This document shows, piece by piece, positions 9,953 to 21,403 of a stretch of 64,000 nucleotides of DNA (position 1 is its first letter; each line of letters opens with the position of its first letter). The notes below the pieces were generated by a model, which worked only from the letters and a program-made list of their open reading frames with translations, was not told the origin of the DNA and ran no database searches. The stretch is taken from NCBI GenBank assembly GCA_037576195.1, contig CM075103.1, positions 23,064,001 through 23,128,000 on the forward strand, in the 5' to 3' direction. Both the position numbers and the translations under genes were made by a program. The DNA is from Phytoseiulus persimilis. Lineage: Eukaryota; Arthropoda; Arachnida; Mesostigmata; Phytoseiidae.

Positions 9953-12887
9953 TTTTTCTTCGGCGTTGTCGTCCGTCGTCTCCGACAGAACATCGCTTCC
10001 GAAGTCACAGTTGATGCCTGCTGGAGGAGGTTCTGGTTTTACGACGCAATGGTTAGATTCTGAAGTTGCGGCGAGAATCGCGAGTCAGGGCAATGCTTAC
10101 TGGACAAGCGGCCTCCTCGCGGCATAATGAATCGCAAGAGGTATGGATCATCCTTTCGCTTTCGAATGTCGTCAAGCGCAGATATTTGTGGCCCTGGCTG
10201 CCCCTCTGTGTTTCCTCCCCTCAACCGTTGGACATCGTATAGGCAGGCAAAGAGACCGTTGAAAGCGATATGGGCTAGATTCCACTCTGCATTGCAATGA
10301 TCATTATCCGTTATTTGAATGGCCTGTGTTCCGACTCAAGGAAGACTGACGACGGCAGCACTCTCTATCAAATTGTCGCGGTCATACAGTCCCAATATTC
10401 CGAGCGCAATCTGAGGGCATGAGTTGATCAACCGCGTGATAACGCTCTCATCGACCGTCACTCCATATAACATCCATGCGCGTTGACCAACGCGGTTGGC
10501 TGACGCAATCGTCACAACGTGGAAGTAATTCATACGAAGTCATGTCTGAGATCCTGAATTTTATTGAGGAAGCTAAATGGATCCCACTGTATGTAGACAT
10601 CGGAGTCCCCATCGTACGAACCAGTGCACGCGCACGACGCCAATCGCGGTTTAGCGCCCGCGGAATCCAGATCTAGAAGAAGACGGCGTGATTATGTTGC
10701 GAAATACAGCTGTATGTACAACACCTCCATATTCAGGAAACTCGTCCAATATCCTGGCTTGACAAGGTTCCATTGCGCATGGTATTGCCGTATCGAAACT
10801 AAGAAATCTTGCAAACATTCCCGAGCCGATTTCGGTCGGAAAATATCCAGCAGAAGATCGATTCTTGACAGCGCCTCAAGGGATCCATAGTTTCTACGAT
10901 ATCCTCCATAACTTATCGGTGGAAGTTCTCCGACACCTTTCCTCTTCCGATTCATCTCCGGAACCTGGCGGCACCCCCATTGTTCTGGAGACTGCGAGCT
11001 ACTTGACGCACAGAGCTGTTCTCAAAGATTTACACAACATCCATGGGTGGGACGGAGAGAAGAATCTGCTCAAAACTCAGCTATCGATCCGACGCACGTG
11101 GCTCACGCAGCCGAATCTGAATTTCTGTCTTTCAAGTTCAGAACCAGAGACAGCACGATCACTTAGATTGAGGTGCGTCGAAAACTCGCGAGGGCAGCTT
11201 TGGTGGATAGCGGCTCGGTTCCACGGCGAATGAACTTCCTCTTGCGGCAATGAACTTCGGAGAACGCGGGGTGTTCGAAACATCCGTTACCGACAAGCAA
11301 AAAGTACAGAGCGCGATCGAGGGGAGTCGGGGGAGGAATTCGAGGAGAAGAGATGACTTCGATCCAAGGTCCTGTGTTTCCGAGGGTTTCAAAGCTCGTC
11401 AGAAAGATCCTATGTCCGAGACGCCGACGATGCGCTGCAGCGAATTTCATGGGGTTAGTCTTAAAATCGCCGTCATTCAATCAGGGGTCGAGTTGCACAT
11501 TGCTGAGCGTTTGAATCATCGCGGGCTCGTTTTCAAATGTAAACAGCTCACAAGACGGGTGCCGCGGGTGGAGGGCTACGTTTAAATGAACTTCCACGTG
11601 CTCCGCGATTGTAGGGCGAGCTCGGTTACTTTCTCAATCTATATCAAATACCAGTTCCGTCGGAGAGTGCCCGCCGATCTATAAACTACGTCAAAGTTGA
11701 TCGAATGAGAAAGCGATACTAAAGAGACGGTGATCCCGGGAGGTCAGGGAACGGCGACGACGGCGCTGTTCTCGGTGTCAGAGGCCTCCTCTCACTTGCG
11801 TAGGAGAACTGCCGGTCCTCATCTATTTGTTCCTTTTGACTTGCACCCGGCTTCGCCAGCAACAGATCTAACGCTGAAGGATTTCGGATAAGCAACCATC
11901 CCAATCGGAGAAATCGTGAGAGAAGATGATAGAATTCCACGAGCCAGTCAACGAAGTCATCGGTTGCTGACGGTATTTCAAACTCCAATTCGCTGAATCG
12001 TGGGGCTCACCTCGCAAACAACGCGGCTGTTGTTGGTTTCCGGCTTTCCGAGGCTTTCCGCAAACCTCGATGGAAGCTCATGGGAGCTTTCGATTTAGCT
12101 GCTGCTTCAGTCGAGTTTCATCCATCTCCTCTGTATAACAGAGGAAATTTAGCCGTCAAGATTAATTCCATTGCACTTATCCATTGTACTCGTACGTAAC
12201 TCGCGCATCCGGAGTTGATCCTCGGAATCCCTGGACCCGGTCACGCCATCCGGTGAATTGATATCTATAGTCCCTTTGAGATCTGTAACCAATAGCTCGG
12301 AAGTCTGTTTTCGTGGCCTGCGGCTTCCCCACCACTTCAGTTGTCTGGATTCATCTCCGCCAGAATGCTAGTCGCATCGACATCTCTGAATCCGTCGGCA
12401 GGACGTCGGTCGTCAGAAGCGCTCTGCGGTGCAGGGCATTCGGACCCTTCACAGACAGCGGAAACGCCCAAGTCTGTAGGTGTCTCGCCATTGGCCACAA
12501 TCCCTGTTACGCTTTCCACAACTCCGCTCCCTCGTGCACCAATCAGAATTTCACGAAAAAATTATGGGAAGCTCTCGGAGGGTTCTGAATTGAAGGAGGG
12601 TGCAGGATCCATCCCTCGCTCGGAGACCTGGGAAATCGACTCCTACTCAACAACCGAGGATAGCTTCATGAGATTAGTCTGAAAGTCCTCGACTGTTGGG
12701 GTTTGCGTCGTCCGAGCCGAAGCGATATTCGAAGCCGATCATCCGCCGCAGAAGAGCCCCGCACGCTGTTAGCGGATTCAGCTCTCTCCGGCTATGATTT
12801 CCGGGATATCTTGGGCGAACATTCGTGCTGACGGCGAGACGATAGAAGTTGTAGTCAGCAGCGGAGGATGATATCGATGAGAGTGAC
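9953..12887. other. No gene recognised
   Basis: Short open frames occur on both strands but none shows a motif I know. At 11.8-12.0 kb the minus strand has an open stretch flanked by a good acceptor and a GTGAGA donor. I could not join it to any other exon. Confidence 0.3.
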
Positions 12888-13091
12888 CAGTGAGCGAGGA
12901 TGTGATGATGATTTTCATCATCCTCGTCGCGAGCTTTTCATCACGTGATCAACATGGCTTTAGAGCCAGTGAGGATTTTCCTGATGAGGCTGAATCTTTG
13001 CGGAACACTTGCGCCCGTCAAAATAGAGTTCAATATTTTCTTCCCCATACTATCGAAGAGTTTTGGAAGACGCCCCCTGGGGGCGGCACTG
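12888..13091. mobile_element. Degenerate hAT-type MITE
   Basis: The sequence from GATGTGATGATGAT through CCCCATACTATCGAAGAGTT closely matches the clean MITE at 14153-14402. The ends have decayed to CAGTG and CACTG, and no convincing target duplication remains. It is an older member of the same family, about 1.2 kb from the younger copy. Confidence 0.6.
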
Positions 13092-14152
13092 GACAGACTG
13101 GAACTGATCTGAAATCGTGAGCAAAAGTCAAAGCGGGCTTCATCGATTATTATCGATCGCCCCAAAGACAGTTTGAGAGCCTTCGAAATGGGGATCGAAC
13201 GGGAGCCATCTCTCAGCGTCAGATGTTCAGAAAAGGCTTGTGCCATTAGTAGGAAGAATATTCTGGGTGCAATATCAAGCAGGAGCACTCGGGAGGAAGT
13301 TTCTCGCCATAAGCATCTTTCCTTGACACAGAATGAATGGACAACGCTGTTCCCGCTCGAGCTCTACTTGGAGATCTCTATTTCTGAGCTCAACCAAGTT
13401 CTGACTGAGAGAAGGCCTCTCAGGTTCCCCGTGGAGCTCCGTGAGGTTCTTCGAGTCGACACAGATTCATGCAATACCGTCTTGGTATTTACTTCGTTGG
13501 TAGTTTTCAGTCGCGAACATTTGAAAATCGCTTCTTGGCACGCCCGTCTTCGATGGAGCATCATGGCGGCGAATGTGATACTCGAATGAGATTTCTGTCG
13601 AGATGCACTTTTCTTCAACTGTGTTCTCAATATTCATATTGAATTCTTCAAACGGTCCGCCCCCAAGGAGGACGTTTCCCTCTCCATTGGCTGCCTTGAA
13701 TATGACTTTGCTGTCCTTCTTAAGGTGGTATCGTGGCCTAGAGAAGATCCCTTGGAACGATCTGGAACCGCCATTCGACATCCAACTAAAAATTCTACTT
13801 CCGGATGACTTGCTCCACGAACCAAGCGCCGCCAACTGATGTGGTTTGTTCGTCCTCGCTCAAAGTCGTCGCTGCCGTTCTCAAATATTTTCTGTTCGCT
13901 CGGACCGTTGTAGCCGTGCACAGAGAAGTTCTGAAGAGAAGCGTCACAGTCGGGTAGATATTTGACCTGATGTCGCTCCTTCTGTGATCCCTCCTGAGAC
14001 TCTGTGTTAGCTCCGGAAATCCATGAAGCTCTCGGATGGACTCGGAGGGGTCACCCCTAATATTCTGGCTTGAGAACCTGGACCACCGCGCAATGAAGCA
14101 GCGATTTCACACAACAAGCTCCAGTCGTTGTAAAATGGGACTGCTTCCCACG

Positions 14153-14402
14153 CAGGGGCGTACCCAGCTTTTTTGGGGGGGGGGGGGGGGCAAGGATGTG
14201 ATGATGATGATGATCATCGTCTCGAGATTTTCATGACGCAATCAACATGGTTTTCAAACCTGTGAGAATTTTCCTGATAAGACTGAATCTTTGTGGAACT
14301 TTTTCGTCCATTAAAGTAGAATATAATCCACCCTTCCCAATATCATCGAAGAGTTTTGGGGGGGCCATGGCCCCCTTGGCCCCTCCCCAGGGTACGCCAC
14401 TG
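14153..14402. mobile_element. hAT-type MITE with perfect 8-bp target duplication
   Basis: This 250-bp element starts CAGGGGCGTACCC and ends with the inverted form of CAGTGGCGTACCC. It is flanked by identical TTCCCACG duplications (14145-14152 and 14403-14410). CAG ends and an 8-bp duplication are the hallmarks of hAT elements. Inside are a run of about 17 G at 14175-14191 and no reading frame. It must have been moved by a transposase coded elsewhere. Confidence 0.85.
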
Positions 14403-15374
14403 TTCCCACGATAAACTCCTTTCGAGGTGACTCGGAAATTCCCATGAGCACGAGTATTCCCACTCACGACGCGAATCCAGAGGTTGAAGACTCCACATGT
14501 CAGGGCAGCGTATCACACCATTCAGCGAGAAATATTGCTTGTTAGAAGGCCTGGAACCAGCTTGCTGATTCGGTTCGGCCCTACGATGAAGAACTGTTTA
14601 AAGGCCTGCGGTCATGTTCCTCTCTTTTGTGGAGAGCACTGAGGCTTGACGCTGGAGAAATTCATTCGATCGCAGAGAGGTCTTCGATAACGGGTGACAT
14701 CAGGATAAAGCACCAATATCATGTATAACTCATAAGTAGAGCCTGAGAGTTGAGGCATTCTACAGAATTCCCCCCTCAGCTGTTCATGCCGTGCATGGAT
14801 GGTTCGCTCGGTGAAACGCGCATTTCCGCTGAAAAGGCTGGAGACTTCAGGAATCAACCTTGAATTCCATGTGCACCTACGGAGTGCGAGTCCGTGTCTC
14901 TCGCGAATCGCCCGTGGATCGTGGTCAGCAATTAAGGCACCGCTAAGCAATAATGGTTGCTGGAGTTGATGTGATTATTTTGTGAATTATTGCTGGTAGT
15001 AGCTTTCTATCACAGGCATCGAAGCTGATGTCGCGTCATCCAGCTGAAATTCGTGACCTCCCACAACCAGTTTCTGTATTTTTCGCCGATTAGAATAGAA
15101 CAGACTCTCATTGAGCTCTGGAAAGATTTATTTGTGCACTGGAGTCCACGGTCCATCGTCTTCGTTCTTGCGAGGTCGCTCACTTTTCCGGGGACTGCGC
15201 ACGCGAACGATGGGTGAGGAAGCCATGCGAGCGATCCGGTCAGAAAAGATTTTTGGGAAGAAAAATGGTGGAATTACAGTTACAAAAATGATAGCTTCAC
15301 GGTTCACCGGAGAGGCACTCCCAGGAGAACGGCAGAATGCGAGAGTCTGCGTTTCACTCCTGCGGCAAGATATC
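14403..15374. other. No gene recognised
   Basis: I see no motif-bearing frame or repeat. The last 80 bases lie just past the 3' end of family A copy 3 and could hold its 3' untranslated region or a further exon. Confidence 0.3.
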
Positions 15375-16379
15375 TTACCTGAAGTAATCGGTGACCCTCT
15401 GTTTCCGTCCCTTCGGAATGGACTTCTTGAACCAGTATTCTTCCTCCTTGAGATCCAGGAAGGCCAACGCTCTGCTGGTAGAAGCTATGTTCTGTTGTAG
15501 TTTTGTTAGATACTGAGCTACCGTGAGCTTCAACTCCGTACATTCCCTAGTTCGGAAAGCTAGCTTCCTGAGAGGTGCAACGCGCCGCTGGTGGAAATTC
15601 TGCAGATGTAACGCAGCCTTCTGCACTCCTATGTCGAGCTTATTCGTCGGTTCGAGTCTATCCAACTTCGGGCAGAAAATGCAAGAAGACCGATATATTT
15701 TCCGATCCTCGAGATACGCCACCACAATAGCACTCTTGAAGGATACAAGCGAGTCCGATTTCCTTCGCGTCTGCCATGCTGCATAGCATAACAACTTGAC
15801 GAAGGGAATCTGAATTTTCCGCGATTTGATCGCGTTCTCCTCCTTGCGAGACTCCGATGTGTCAATTGGTAGCGGTCTGAAGCAAAGAGCCCTCAGGAAT
15901 CTGTGGACAGCCATTCGCAAAGGGTCCAGAGTGAATTCTTCCATCAGAGAATACGGCACCGTGACGACTTTCGTGCCGCCCAAGAGAGGATTGAACACGT
16001 CGATTGTCGTCACCCAGTTCTCCACGTAGGATTCCGCGAACAAATCCCAGAGCGCACCGAAGAAGCTGGTGAACGTGTTGTCGCCACCGGGACCCCCGAA
16101 GACGAGACTCAGCGTGTCCAGGCGAACTCCTGTGAACCCGCCGAAGGAACCCGGTAAGGTCAGTGTTGGCGGTGTCCCATTGCTCCGATTTCACGTCCTC
16201 TTGCCTTTATGTTGTTGCTCATCCCCTTCGGCATCTTCCTCCCCCGGTTGATGGAATTCAACGAACGACTCCGAATCTTCATCACTGGCCAGCTCGGATC
16301 CGTCAGAAAGCTCTATCACGACACCATCCTCGGCTGCTTCTGCTCGAGCGTTGTATCCTGCTGAATCAAGGAAGAACAT
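15375..16379 (-). CDS. Family A gene, copy 3: finger protein with PCNA-like C-terminal motif, splice donor mutated
   Basis: The first ATG is at 16379. By alignment to copies 1 and 2, exon 1 is 16379-16211, the intron 16130-16210 and exon 2 16129-15375, phase 1, about 307 residues. The donor base pair reads AT (ATAAAG) where copy 1 has GT (GTAAGC). An in-frame TGA at 16191-16193 lies in the unspliced intron, so normal splicing may be lost. Exon 2 itself is fully open. It holds WDLFAESYVENW, FLRALCF, the C-x2-C ... H-x4-H finger (CIFC, then HLQNFH) and the QYLTKLQ block. It ends in KQRVTDYFR, which fits a PCNA-interacting box with Lys in place of Gln. The final codons (AGG TAA GA) also form a perfect splice donor, so a further exon is possible. 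It is either a recent pseudogene or a gene with an altered first exon. Confidence 0.55.
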
Positions 16380-19249
16380 TGGAACAGAGTTTCGATCCCC
16401 GAGCAGCGGTAAGCGGTCAATGTTTGCGATCAAGTAAACCAACTTTCTCGTGCTGATCGCTCATGGTACGGAGCTTCGCTGCCCGATGAGACGTCGTCTC
16501 CAGCCGTAGTCTTTGAGCTTGGACAAGTGATGAAAGGCTTGGTGTCTGCGACCCCCTCGTTCGGCTCATCACTTTCGCTCGATCGGTTGGAATCGCGAGC
16601 TGCGAAGCCAGCATCACATTAGTTCATAGGAACCAGTCGTTTTTGGTTCGTCCGTGCAATACATGATACGCACAGTAATCAGCGGTTTCGGCTCGTGCCC
16701 TATCAAAATCAGTGACCGCGCCGACAAAAGGATCCGGAAGCGAGTCCCAAACTCATTTATTCCAACGAAAGCTATCGCCGTTCCCAACATTTTCCAGGGC
16801 TTCCAGAGGACGGAAGCTCGGCGACCGAGATTATGATCGACAAAGCCAGACGCAATATTTTGAAGAGGCACCGCTATCTTCGAGTCGGTACACACTGCCT
16901 CCTCATTTCCTCAAACATTGTTCAGCGCCATGCGAAACGGCAATAAATTCTCATGCATCTCAGGTATCACGGTCCTCATCTTGAAGAAGACGGCGTCGTT
17001 AATTCTAGAGAAAGATTCTTCGATCGTTCCTTCCAAAGAACTCATTTGAATGCCCCAGACCCCTCCTGCGCGCGGTGAAGCAGCTGACGCCTGGTTTCTG
17101 GTTGTCGGGAAACTTCCATTGTCGTGATCCATCCTTCCGGGAACACCAAGTCCTCCATACCTGAAAAGAGGGCATTCGAACCAACAGGAAGTCCGCAAAC
17201 CGACAGAGCTGACGAAACCGGGAGTGCGCATCAACGCAGGGCGTCGAGTCATGACGTCGCGTCAACTGTCATCGTCCCCTCGACGCCTCCGTCAGAGCTG
17301 AGACACTTGTCACGCGATGCGTAAGAACAACATGAACGATACACAAGTATGGTTCCCACTCTGCATACGCTGTGTAGTTCAGAGACAATTTCGTTGACTA
17401 AGCAGAAACGTTCGATTCATTCCGTAATAACCAACGGCCAGGCACGGCGGGCATCTAGCCAGAGCTGCAGGAGGGAAGGGAAACGCGTATAGGTAAACAG
17501 TCTCTCGGGTCCTTCCGCGATTCCGAATGCTAACATCGAATGATCGGATGCCGCCTTCAAGATAATCTTAGCGGTCGAAACCTGACGATCCCATATCGAA
17601 CGCCTCAACTTGAGCGTTGTGGTGAAACACTTCATCTGTTTGAAACGGCGCGGGTCGTGGCGATTTCGAGATTTGCGGGAAGAGTGTTGAGTCATCTCCC
17701 GATTGAGCCACGCCGCGAGGGAACCACTCGTTCTCACCGAAGCTGGCGGTCGGCAGCCAGTGCACACCACAAACGAGCAACATGTTGTAACGGGGCTGAC
17801 TGTACGACGGAACAGTGGGAAGAGGCGATGCAGCATTCTGAGTTGATCTTCGAAAAGACGGGAATGAGCTCACCGCAGTGCAGTTCGGAACGACACGTGG
17901 TTTGGTCGACGGGCTTGCTGAAAGTTTGGCTCGTCGGGGCTCGGCGCTCGGATGAAACACAAGTTCGAGAGAGATGCTCCCCGTCAGTTCCCTTTATTCG
18001 GCTCTCTTCCAGAGATACTGTTACAGATTTCAATGGTCGACTCGTGACGATGGTGGCTCCGCTGTTGTCGTCGGCGATGGTTGCCCTCCTACTGCGTTTG
18101 ATGTTACTTGTCCCCAGCCCCCTCGAGGGTTTCGTCCACATGTCCGTCGCAACTGGACCGATTGGAGCGCGCTTCGTATCTATACGATATCGAGTACACG
18201 AACCGATCTCCACAGTTCTGAGCAGATATTTTATAGCCCCACGAGTCATATGCTGCCTCGGATCCTGTGGTGTTTCTTCTATCCGAGATCCTCCGCGGTT
18301 TTCCCACGCTGTCATGAATATCCGTCACAACATCCTCATGCAGATTCGACATGATATACTTTTCCGTTGAGCGATGCGGGACACACAAGACCGATAACTG
18401 ATTTTCTGCCGCTCTCTTCTCTGACAGAATGCTCATGCAGCAAAGCGGAGCACTCGGTGCGACGAGCGATATGGTTGAAATCGAAGTGACTCCGTTGCGA
18501 GGAAGTCGAGGATTCATTCACAAACTGCAATGGCTTGGCGCAGTTCTTGCTATGAGAATCGTAGGAAAAAATTGTTCCGAGGCCAAGATGAATGTTCGGA
18601 TAATATACTTCACGGCATTTCCATCCTTTGAAGCCATCGACGACCGAGACAAATTTCCGGAAGAAGAATATGCTTCTCGTTGTTTCCATTTTTATTGTGG
18701 CAGCGTATTTTCCGAGGCGCATTCCATTGAAACGGTCTACATCCCGTTTTTCCGGGAATCCGCTCGTTGTGTTTCGACTTCGCTCTTGAAACGAGCCAAC
18801 TCCGGGTCGGCTCAGCAATTAACCTGCAACAAGTGAGTCAATGATTGGACTTGACGCGAGTCATTCCTAGAGACAGGACAGGTTCCCTTCGATTACCACG
18901 AAGGTGGCCTAAGCCCATCGGTGTGGAGGCTCTGGATCATTTTACGGGTTTGGCAGGCGCCGTCTCGTCTTCTCTGCGACTCTCATTGATGCTTTCTTCG
19001 TGTTACCGGCGAATTCTGAGAAGCGGGAACTTTCACCGGCAAGCGAAGGTCTCATGAAACTGCCTACAAGAATACAATGGGATCAGAATACAAGAATCAT
19101 AAACGTCGTCCTCTTAGCTTATGAATTCGGCCCGATCTGCTCCGAGCCCGCGACTCGTTCTGTCCGTGTCGGCTCGGACACTTCTTCATGAGAAGTCGGC
19201 GTTTTCGACCTGGTGCGAAAATTTTTCCTTCCTGAGGCCTAGGCGTCTT
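16380..19249. other. Unassigned sequence with long open frames on both strands at 17.4-18.4 kb
   Basis: No transposon or RNA motif is seen. The part from about 17400 to 18370 is poor in stop codons on both strands; the longest frame is listed separately. Confidence 0.35.
17540..18370 (+). CDS. Hypothetical ORF, 276 codons
   Basis: An ATG-started frame of 276 codons, longer than expected by chance in this composition. I do not recognise the product. It has scattered cysteines and one hydrophobic stretch in the middle (PLLSSAMVALLLRLMLLV) that could span a membrane. A 193-codon frame lies opposite on the minus strand (18315-17734), so the open stretch may come from local base composition or from an old mobile element read on either strand. 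There is no TATA box or splice evidence. The call is weak. Confidence 0.2.
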   Translation: MIGCRLQDNLSGRNLTIPYRTPQLERCGETLHLFETARVVAISRFAGRVLSHLPIEPRREGTTRSHRSWRSAASAHHKRATCCNGADCTTEQWEEAMQHSELIFEKTGMSSPQCSSERHVVWSTGLLKVWLVGARRSDETQVRERCSPSVPFIRLSSRDTVTDFNGRLVTMVAPLLSSAMVALLLRLMLLVPSPLEGFVHMSVATGPIGARFVSIRYRVHEPISTVLSRYFIAPRVICCLGSCGVSSIRDPPRFSHAVMNIRHNILMQIRHDILFR

Positions 19250-19850
19250 TCGTCGCAAAACGGGATGCTCTCTCCGCGAAGTTATCCGCCTTTGCGGCGG
19301 AAGCCGGCAAACTGGACTCGCAGCGGGCTTGGATGGAAAAGGTCCACGAAATCTCATATGAGTCCCTGTTGAGTGAGTCCCGGCGGACTGCCTCGCTACG
19401 AAGCTGGACGACCCTTCTGCCAGGGTTCGCGTCGGACTCCGATTGAGTGTAAACTTGGTTGAGCCGCATCGGGACGCATGTGGGGAGCCTGTTGCTCGCC
19501 TCGCTCGTCACGGCCCGTTTTGCGCCCTATCGACTGGTCGTCGACCGCGTCACGCTGCTCTCAACGACACCCTCAGCCTGGCCCTCCGTTCAGCCGGGAT
19601 ACCCTGCATGCTGGAGCCCTCTGGTCTCAAGCGGGCAACACTTTTCGCCGTTCGCATTCGAGACCATGCGTGGTCGCGGCTCCCACACCAGGAGCCTGAT
19701 CGATCAGGTTGGATAGGCCCTCGAGCGAGCAACGGGAGACAAAAGGCTTGGACGTTTCTTGGCTTAACGCCTGTCCTTGGATGTTTAGCGGGGCAACGCT
19801 GGCTGGAGCCGAGTTGGCGGGGAACCTAAGATCCCGCCGACGTACACTGA
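19250..19850 (+). pseudogene. C-terminal part of a non-LTR retroelement polyprotein
   Basis: Several frames together give a recognisable C-terminal region: SLRSWTTLLPGF, VRVGLRLSVNLVEPHRDACG, RPRHAALNDTLSLALRSAG, CMLEPSGLKR, HFSPFAFETM, and ALERATGDKRLGRFL with RLSLDV. The order and wording match the tail of retroelement polyproteins in many invertebrates. There are at least two frameshifts and three in-frame stops. The last 130 bases are closely similar, inverted, to 6130-6290. Confidence 0.6.
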
Positions 19851-21288
19851 GGGCTTATCTTTGGGCTGAATAATGCACTTTATAAAACTCGATTAAACCA
19901 TCGTCTTCTCAGCTGAAAAAGAAATTGCTTTAGTTCACTCTCTCATCGGCGAAATCCTAGTGGTGATGTGCTCATTCTTAAGAAGAAAATCATCGGTGAA
20001 CGTACCGGGGGCTGCTGGTGGATTGACGGACCTGTCCAGCTCTCTGTGGGGCGAGTACCCGCCCTAAGCGGATAGAGGTACCATCTGTAACTGTACCTCG
20101 GAGATCACTCTGAAAATCTTGCTGTCCGTCGACGTACGATCAGGCTAGTCACTGCGGATGTTCCGCACGAGTTTCGAGGGATTCCCGGAATGCTTTTCGG
20201 CCACCTCGACATCCTTAGCTGCTTACATAACGTGATGGATCACATGCGCTCATTGCTCCACAAATTACACGGAAACCGTCGCAGGGCAGTGATGACCGAG
20301 GGCGTCGATAGCGGTTGCCGGCTTGTCGTTCGATGGTTTGCTCATCTGGCTGTCTCACCATCTCTGATCATGGGAAGCAAAAACGGTTCTGCTGGGTTCT
20401 CGCTCCGTGTCTGGCTTGCACACAGCCAGAGGAATGACACATCGATTTCGAGCTCAGCGCATGTCACCGAAGCTACTGTAAAAGCTCGTTGGAGTCGGCA
20501 ACAGGGTTCTCTCTCGACGATTGTAGCGGAAGAATTACTCCCGATCGCCTCAAGAGCATCAGAGGAATCCAGGGCCTCCGATTTCATATGTACAGCCAAT
20601 GGGCGGAACAGCGCCGCGAAGCACTTTGTCACCAGTAAGGAAATGATGAGCTCGCATTCACAGATTGCTGACAGCTATTCCTCTACTCGACCTCCTCATT
20701 CGCCTGTTTCGCCGGCTCCTCTTGATAGCACGTAGTGGAGACATACGAGTACCTGGGATTCCAGGCGTCTGCCTCGAAAATTACCTGGCGAAGCGGGAGA
20801 CCGTTCGGGGAGTTAAGCCCCGCGATCATTGACCCGAGTGAGAGTAAGTTTCATATAGGGTCTCCAGTATATTCGGAGTTTCCACAGCACAATGAAGAGC
20901 GATCGCAAGTCGGCAGCTGACGTGCGGGAGCCCGGACCTAGTTTCGGACGGGGAAGTTCCTCGAAGCTTCAGAAGAGAACTAACGGGAAGAAGGCAGGAG
21001 GGCCCGAGTGTTTTCGCCACAGGAATCCGAATGAACTCACCACTTGAGAACTCGGCTTGTCCTCGTTTGAGGCAAGGGAAGCAGAAAGCGAAATCAGGTT
21101 CAAGAATGTAATCGAAATCATGGACCTCTGATCCAGGCCGGAGCCGTCCTGAATGTTATGTCGACTTTGGTTATCCCTATTTATTGAGAAACCACGCAAA
21201 CGGGCAACAAACGCAGCAAGTCCTCGGAAACTGGGAGGAGAGGGCCAATGATCTGCTTGATACGGAAGAAGACTGATGATTTATGTAT
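19851..21288. other. No gene recognised
   Basis: A 181-codon ATG frame at 20190-20735 shows no motif and is not called. The region ends at the Gypsy 5' LTR. Confidence 0.3.
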
Positions 21289-21403
21289 GTAGGGAACGGG
21301 AGTATTGGCATGTTTGGAAGGGAATGGACGTGCACGAGAAGGACTGTTACGTAGAAAGCACGAGCAGTGCGTCTAGTGCCTTTGACAGAGAAGCAACGTC
21401 GGA

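Noticed and set aside
11719-11988. Minus-strand exon with good acceptor and GTGAGA donor
   Set aside because: No neighbouring exon could be joined in frame and the product is not recognised.
13467-13835. 122-codon minus-strand frame
   Set aside because: No recognisable motif, and two other long frames overlap it.
20190-20735. ATG-started 181-codon frame
   Set aside because: No motif, no splice or promoter support, and a long frame opposite; length alone is not enough.
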